Source: Kosakonia oryzae (GTDB lineage Bacteria > Pseudomonadota > Gammaproteobacteria > Enterobacterales > Enterobacteriaceae). Taken from it: DNA of 64,000 nucleotides. Below, piece by piece: positions 60,444-64,000 of the stretch. The stretch lies in the NCBI RefSeq assembly GCF_001658025.2, contig NZ_CP014007.2, forward strand, positions 1,054,001 to 1,118,000, read 5' to 3'. Below the pieces are notes generated by a model. The model was not told the DNA's origin and did no database searches. It worked only from the letters and a program-made list of their open reading frames with translations. Positions within the stretch are counted from its first letter, which is position 1. Each line of letters opens with the position of its first letter. The position numbers and the translations under genes are program-made.

Positions 60444-60853
60444 TGAGCGAGACGGTGGCCTTTAGCCAGTTGCGGCGGAAATTTGTCGATGAGAACGATG
60501 CCACGCCGCCGCAGGCGCAGCAGGTGGTCTATTACTCTCTGGCGATTGGTCACCATCTTGGCGTGATCGATTGCCTGGAAACGGCGCTTTCCTGCCCGTG
60601 GGAGGCTTATCTGGCGTGGATCGGCACGCTGGAGAGCGGCAGTGAAGCGCGGCGAAAAATGGAAGGCGTGCCGCGTTATGGCGAAATTGTTATCGACAGT
60701 ACGCACGTAATGATGCTGGCCAACGCCTTTGACCGGGCGCTGGCCGGGCAGAACGAACAGCAGCAGGCCTGGAGCAGGGCGCTGCTGTCGATGCTGCACG
60801 ACATTCACCAGGAAAGCGCTATCTATTTGATGGTAAGGAGATTACGTGACTGA
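60443..60853 (+). CDS. hycH: Formate hydrogenlyase maturation protein HycH
   Basis: 136 residues, matching HycH in length and start (FSQLRRKFVDENDATPPQAQQV in parts). It has no known catalytic motif. In E. coli it is needed for maturation of HycE but is not part of the final complex. It begins on the last bases of hycG and overlaps hycI by 8 bp. Confidence 0.95.
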   Translation: MSETVAFSQLRRKFVDENDATPPQAQQVVYYSLAIGHHLGVIDCLETALSCPWEAYLAWIGTLESGSEARRKMEGVPRYGEIVIDSTHVMMLANAFDRALAGQNEQQQAWSRALLSMLHDIHQESAIYLMVRRLRD

Positions 60854-61301
60854 CGTATTACTTTGCGTGGGCAACAGCATGATGGGCGACGATGGCGCAG
60901 GCCCGTTGCTGGCGCAGATGTGTGCGGAAAACCCGCAGGGAAACTGGCGCGTGATCGACGGCGGCAGTGCACCGGAAAATGACGTGGTGGCGATCCGCGA
61001 GCTGCGACCAACGCGGCTGCTGATTGTGGATGCCACCGATATGGGGCTGAACCCCGGCGAGACGCGCATTGTCGATCCCGATGACATTGCGGAAATGTTC
61101 CTGATGACCACCCACAATATGCCGCTCAACTATCTGATCGATCAGTTGAAAGAGGATATTGGCGAAGTGATTTTTCTTGGCATTCAGCCCGATATTGTCG
61201 GTTTTTACTACCCGATGACGCCGCCGGTGAAAGCGGCGGTAGAGACCATTTACCAGCGGCTGGCTGGCTGGGAAGGCAACGGCGGGTTCGAGCCGCTATA
61301 A
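60846..61301 (+). CDS. hycI: Hydrogenase-3 maturation endopeptidase HycI
   Basis: 151 residues, GTG start after AAGGAG. The peptidase-A31 motif LLCVGNSMMGDDGAGPLLA carries the first nickel-sensing aspartate, and VDATDMGLNPG and the histidine of TTHNMPLNYL complete the set. It checks for nickel and removes the C-terminal tail of HycE. Last gene of the hyc operon; a hairpin follows at once. Confidence 0.96.
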   Translation: MTDVLLCVGNSMMGDDGAGPLLAQMCAENPQGNWRVIDGGSAPENDVVAIRELRPTRLLIVDATDMGLNPGETRIVDPDDIAEMFLMTTHNMPLNYLIDQLKEDIGEVIFLGIQPDIVGFYYPMTPPVKAAVETIYQRLAGWEGNGGFEPL

Positions 61302-61302
61302 A

Positions 61303-61324
61303 CAGCGCCGGGTTTCCGGCGCTG
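61303..61324. terminator. Hairpin between hycI and the convergent GGDEF gene
   Basis: Nine-base perfect arms CAGCGCCGG (61303-61311) and CCGGCGCTG (61316-61324) with a four-base loop. It has no T-run, so termination may be weak or act by stabilising the 3' end. Confidence 0.65.
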
Positions 61325-61326
61325 CA

Positions 61327-62283
61327 TTAACGACGGCGTTTTTCTGAGTACATCACCTTATCGCAATCTTCCAGCATACTGCGCAGCGTGGTGTACTTAT
61401 CGCCGCCGTTTTCAATCATGCCGTACGAGTAGTTGATGTGATAATTCTTGCCGGATAGATGGTCGATGGCATCGATGCGTGATTGCAGATCGAAGAGAAA
61501 CGCATCAGCGTTGTGAGTCGGCGTATTCGCCAGTAACACCGCAAACTCACCGCCGCCAAGCCGGGCGGCGATATCCTGATCTTTCAGGCATTTGGTTAGA
61601 TTACTGGCGAAGGTTTTTACCACCTCATCACCCTCTTTATTCCCCAGCAATTCATTGATCGATTTCAGATTGTCGATGCTGAAATAGAGCAGGCTGAGAT
61701 CTTTTTTATGCTCTTTGAGCCAGGCAAAACGTTTCTCGCCGGAGCGGTAAAAGCCGCGGCTGTTGGGCATGCCGGTCAGCAAATCGGTCATTGCCATGCT
61801 GAGGATCAGAAACTCATCTTCTACAATGGCGGCGAAATCGAGCAGAGTATTGATTTCCGCACTGGAAAACGGGCGCGGATAGGTATCGATGACGCAGATG
61901 GTTCCGGCAATTGCGCCGTCCGGCAGCCGCACCGGGCAACCCGCATAAAATCGCACCCACGGCTCGCCAACAACAAACGGGTTTTCGGCAAAGCGCGGAT
62001 CGGCAAGGGTATCTTTGACAATAAACACGCCCTCTTCGAGGATCGCGTGCGCACAGAACGACAGATTGCGTGGCGTTTCGTAGGTATCGACGCCGCTGCG
62101 TGACAGCAGCCACTGACGATCGCGATCGAGCAGGCTTATCACCGCGATGGGGACGTCAAAGGTGGTCTTGGCCGTGCGGGTGAGCCGGTCAAAACGTTCA
62201 TCATCCTTTTTGTCCAAAAGATCCATCATATACAAAGATTTAAGCCGCTCTCTTTCATTAACTGGCATGGCCGGGAAGATCAT
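61327..62283 (-). CDS. GAF-GGDEF domain protein with degenerate diguanylate-cyclase site
   Basis: 318 residues. A GAF sensor covers about 20-160 (FDRLTRTAKTTFDVPIAVISLLDRDRQW in pieces, and SFCAHAI). The GGDEF fold spans 165-318 (MTDLLTGMPNSRGF onward). The catalytic motif reads GGGEF (243-247) instead of GGDEF/GGEEF, and the other metal-binding aspartate of the usual DIDxFK is serine (202, FSIDNLK). With both acidic metal ligands gone, it is probably not a cyclase and may act as a GTP- or c-di-GMP-independent sensor. It converges on hycI; no membrane segment or signal peptide. Confidence 0.85.
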   Translation of the reverse strand: MIFPAMPVNERERLKSLYMMDLLDKKDDERFDRLTRTAKTTFDVPIAVISLLDRDRQWLLSRSGVDTYETPRNLSFCAHAILEEGVFIVKDTLADPRFAENPFVVGEPWVRFYAGCPVRLPDGAIAGTICVIDTYPRPFSSAEINTLLDFAAIVEDEFLILSMAMTDLLTGMPNSRGFYRSGEKRFAWLKEHKKDLSLLYFSIDNLKSINELLGNKEGDEVVKTFASNLTKCLKDQDIAARLGGGEFAVLLANTPTHNADAFLFDLQSRIDAIDHLSGKNYHINYSYGMIENGGDKYTTLRSMLEDCDKVMYSEKRRR

Positions 62284-62341
62284 AGGGCATCCTCAATTTT
62301 CTTTGTTTTTTAAAGTGTAGACAGATCTTCCCATCGTTGCG

Positions 62342-63256
62342 TTATATATCCGTGGCTTGCCCCTGCGCGCGGATAAAATTGATAAATGCCTGTAATGGCG
62401 CAGGGATTAAGCGCCGCGAATTGTAATAGAGCCACGGGCCGCTAAATGATTGCCACCAGGGTTCCAGCAACGGCGTCAACGCGCCGCTTTCGAACGACGG
62501 GCGCAGCCACTCTTCAAACAGATAGATGATGCCGCTACCGGCAATCGCCGCCTGCACCGCCAGCTCCACCGCGCTGCCGACGCTGACCACTAGTGAACCA
62601 TTCACCTGAATGCGCAGGGTTTCACCCTCGCGGGTAAATTCCCACTCCGGCATTACGCCGCTGGCGTAGCGCCCGCGAATGCAGTTGTGGCTAATCAGAT
62701 CGCGCGGGTGCTGCGGCAAGCCGTAACGCTGCAAATAGGCCGGTGCCGCCGCAGCGGCAAAACGCTGACGGCGCGGGCCGATGGGCAGCGCCACCATATC
62801 CTGTTCCAGGCTTTCGTCGTAACGGATCCCTGCATCGCAATTGTCGCGAAACACATCCTGTACATTGCTCTCAGCGACGATCTCCAGCCGAATGTCCGGG
62901 TATTGCGCCAGAAAAGGGGGGATGATGGCGGGCAGAACCAGCCGCGCCGCACTGACCGGGACATTCAAACGCAGCGTGCCGCTCGGCGTGGTGCGATAGC
63001 GGTTGATGGCATCCAGCGCAGCATCCACTTCGCTCATTGCCGGTTGCAGACGCTCCATCAGCGCTCTGCCTGCCTCGGTCAGCGCCACGGTGCGGGTGGT
63101 ACGGTTAAACAGCCGTACGCCGAGTTGCTGCTCGGCGCGGCGCACTGCGTCGCTCAGGCGGGAGGGGTTGGAACCGGTCACGCGCGCGGCTTCACGGAAA
63201 CCTCCGGCGTTGGCGACCGCGACAATGGCATTTAACAGGGCGAAATCCAGCTTCAT
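62342..63256 (-). CDS. LysR-family regulator
   Basis: 304 residues from MKLDFALLNAIVAV at 63256; the frame runs 16 codons further without support. N-terminal helix-turn-helix (FREAARVTGSNPSRLSDAVRRAEQQLGVRLFNRTTRTV in pieces) and a CrgA-type effector domain (GTLRLNVPVSAARLVLPAIIP). It is divergent from the aldo-keto reductase gene, about 97 bp away, its likely target. Such LysR / oxidoreductase pairs are common in enterobacteria. Confidence 0.88.
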   Translation of the reverse strand: MKLDFALLNAIVAVANAGGFREAARVTGSNPSRLSDAVRRAEQQLGVRLFNRTTRTVALTEAGRALMERLQPAMSEVDAALDAINRYRTTPSGTLRLNVPVSAARLVLPAIIPPFLAQYPDIRLEIVAESNVQDVFRDNCDAGIRYDESLEQDMVALPIGPRRQRFAAAAAPAYLQRYGLPQHPRDLISHNCIRGRYASGVMPEWEFTREGETLRIQVNGSLVVSVGSAVELAVQAAIAGSGIIYLFEEWLRPSFESGALTPLLEPWWQSFSGPWLYYNSRRLIPAPLQAFINFIRAQGQATDI

Positions 63257-63353
63257 TGTTCGGTTCACCGTACAGTGTGTATTAATTTTGCTGGATTGTT
63301 GCACAGCTATACAGCTCCTACAATCGGGTTACTTAACGCACAGGAGGTTTTCC

Positions 63354-64000
63354 ATGTCTCAATCCACGCTTACTTATCGTCTTGGCGATCGTCAGGTTGG
63401 TCGTCTGGGTTATGGTGCGATGCAACTGGCTGGCCCTGGCGTGTTTGGTCCGCCTGCGGACGAAGCAAAGGCGCTGGCGGTATTGCGCGATGCCGTTGCT
63501 GCCGGGGTGAATCATATCGACACCAGTGATTTTTATGGTCCGCATGTCACCAATAAATTGATTAAACAGGCGCTGCACCCCTATCCGGACGATTTATGCA
63601 TCGTCACCAAAGTCGGCGCGCGTCGTGATGATAAAGCCAACTGGCTGCCCGCCTTCAGCGCCGAAGAGTTGACCAGTGCGGTGGAAGATAACCTGCGTCA
63701 TCTCGGTCTGGAGACGATAGAGGTGGTCAATCTGCGTTCGATGTTTGGCGTACACGGGCCGGAAGAGGGGCCGCTGGAAGCGCCACTGGAGGCGTTGATC
63801 AAACTGAAAGAGCGCGGGCTGATCCGCCATATCGGGCTGAGCAACGTTACGGCGAAACAGGTGGCCGACGCGCAGAAAATGACGCCGATTGTCTGCGTAC
63901 AGAACCTGTATAACGTCGCTAACCGTCAGGATGATGCGCTGGTGGATAGCCTGAATGCGCAGGGCATTGCTTTCGTGCCGTTCTTCCCGCTGGGCGGTTT
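63354..64000 (+). CDS. Aldo-keto reductase, PdxI/YdbC-like, cut by window end
   Basis: The ATG at 63354 follows AGGAGG; 215 codons are visible and the frame is still open at base 64000. It resembles E. coli YdbC (PdxI, pyridoxal reductase) closely: LGYGAMQLAGPGVFGPP, NHIDTSDFYGPHVTN with the catalytic Asp and Tyr, VTKVGARR with the Lys, HIGLSNVT, and PFFPLGGF. The usual catalytic histidine position reads NLR, as in YdbC. It is expected to reduce an aldehyde such as pyridoxal with NADPH. About 70 residues are missing at the C-terminus. Confidence 0.85.
   Translation, partial: MSQSTLTYRLGDRQVGRLGYGAMQLAGPGVFGPPADEAKALAVLRDAVAAGVNHIDTSDFYGPHVTNKLIKQALHPYPDDLCIVTKVGARRDDKANWLPAFSAEELTSAVEDNLRHLGLETIEVVNLRSMFGVHGPEEGPLEAPLEALIKLKERGLIRHIGLSNVTAKQVADAQKMTPIVCVQNLYNVANRQDDALVDSLNAQGIAFVPFFPLGG

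Noticed and set aside
1-64000. Mobile elements, integrase/attachment sites, CRISPR arrays, tRNA or rRNA genes
   Set aside because: No transposase or integrase motif, no regular direct-repeat array and no cloverleaf or rRNA-like stretch was recognised; the gene order is ordinary chromosomal backbone with accessory operons.

Overview
This 64 kb window comes from the chromosome of a GC-rich member of the Enterobacteriaceae. Gene order and protein similarity point to the Klebsiella / Kosakonia / Enterobacter group: a complete formate hydrogenlyase locus (hyc and hyp-fhlA) in E. coli order, a Klebsiella-type assimilatory nitrate cluster (nasR-nasFEDBA), an Eef-type RND efflux operon and a chitobiose (chb) operon. 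The genus cannot be fixed from the sequence alone. I found no tRNA, rRNA, insertion sequence, prophage or CRISPR array.

Layout. 1-3.4 kb: end of an HD-domain phosphohydrolase, an AEC-family carrier, a transporter remnant, and a divergent LysR / SnoaL-like pair. 3.4-6.6 kb: an OprB-type sugar porin, an AraC regulator and a YbhB-like protein. 6.8-9.5 kb: an intimin/invasin-like inverse autotransporter with about five Ig-like repeats. 10-11.9 kb: an orphan 6-phospho-3-hexuloisomerase and two TetR regulators. 12-17.7 kb: a tripartite RND pump with a perfect 14-bp palindrome just upstream of its first gene. 17.9-24.2 kb: chbB-chbC-chbR-chbF-chbG plus a porin; chbA (PTS IIA) is missing from its usual place. 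24.5-26 kb: an orphan intrinsic terminator (possible sRNA) and an NAD(P)H oxidoreductase / TetR pair sharing a long inverted repeat.

26-37.3 kb: nasR and the nas operon. The leader shows two NtrC-like sites, a sigma-54 promoter, an ANTAR-type hairpin and an intrinsic terminator. NasA is fused to a CysJ-like flavodoxin/FAD/NAD(P) reductase, and no separate nasC is present. 37.3-46.4 kb: a LysR gene followed by a seven-gene run coding for an AbgB-like M20 amidohydrolase, a Dpp/Opp-type ABC importer (five genes) and an MmgE/PrpD-family enzyme. I read the seven genes as an undescribed uptake and degradation pathway.

46.6-61.3 kb: ygbA behind a near-consensus NsrR box, a two-domain molbindin, fhlA, hypEDCBA and the divergent hycABCDEFGHI. 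The hyp-hyc gap holds two sigma-54 promoters, an IHF site and a FhlA-type site, and a second FhlA-type site lies between hycA and hycB. 61.3-64 kb: a GAF-GGDEF protein with a [16 protein letters not shown] site (GGGEF), a LysR regulator and a divergent PdxI/YdbC-like aldo-keto reductase cut by the window end.

The nitrate, formate-hydrogenlyase and molbindin genes all depend on molybdenum and iron-sulfur chemistry. The pump, the oxidoreductase and ygbA are stress-response modules, each with a recognisable operator.
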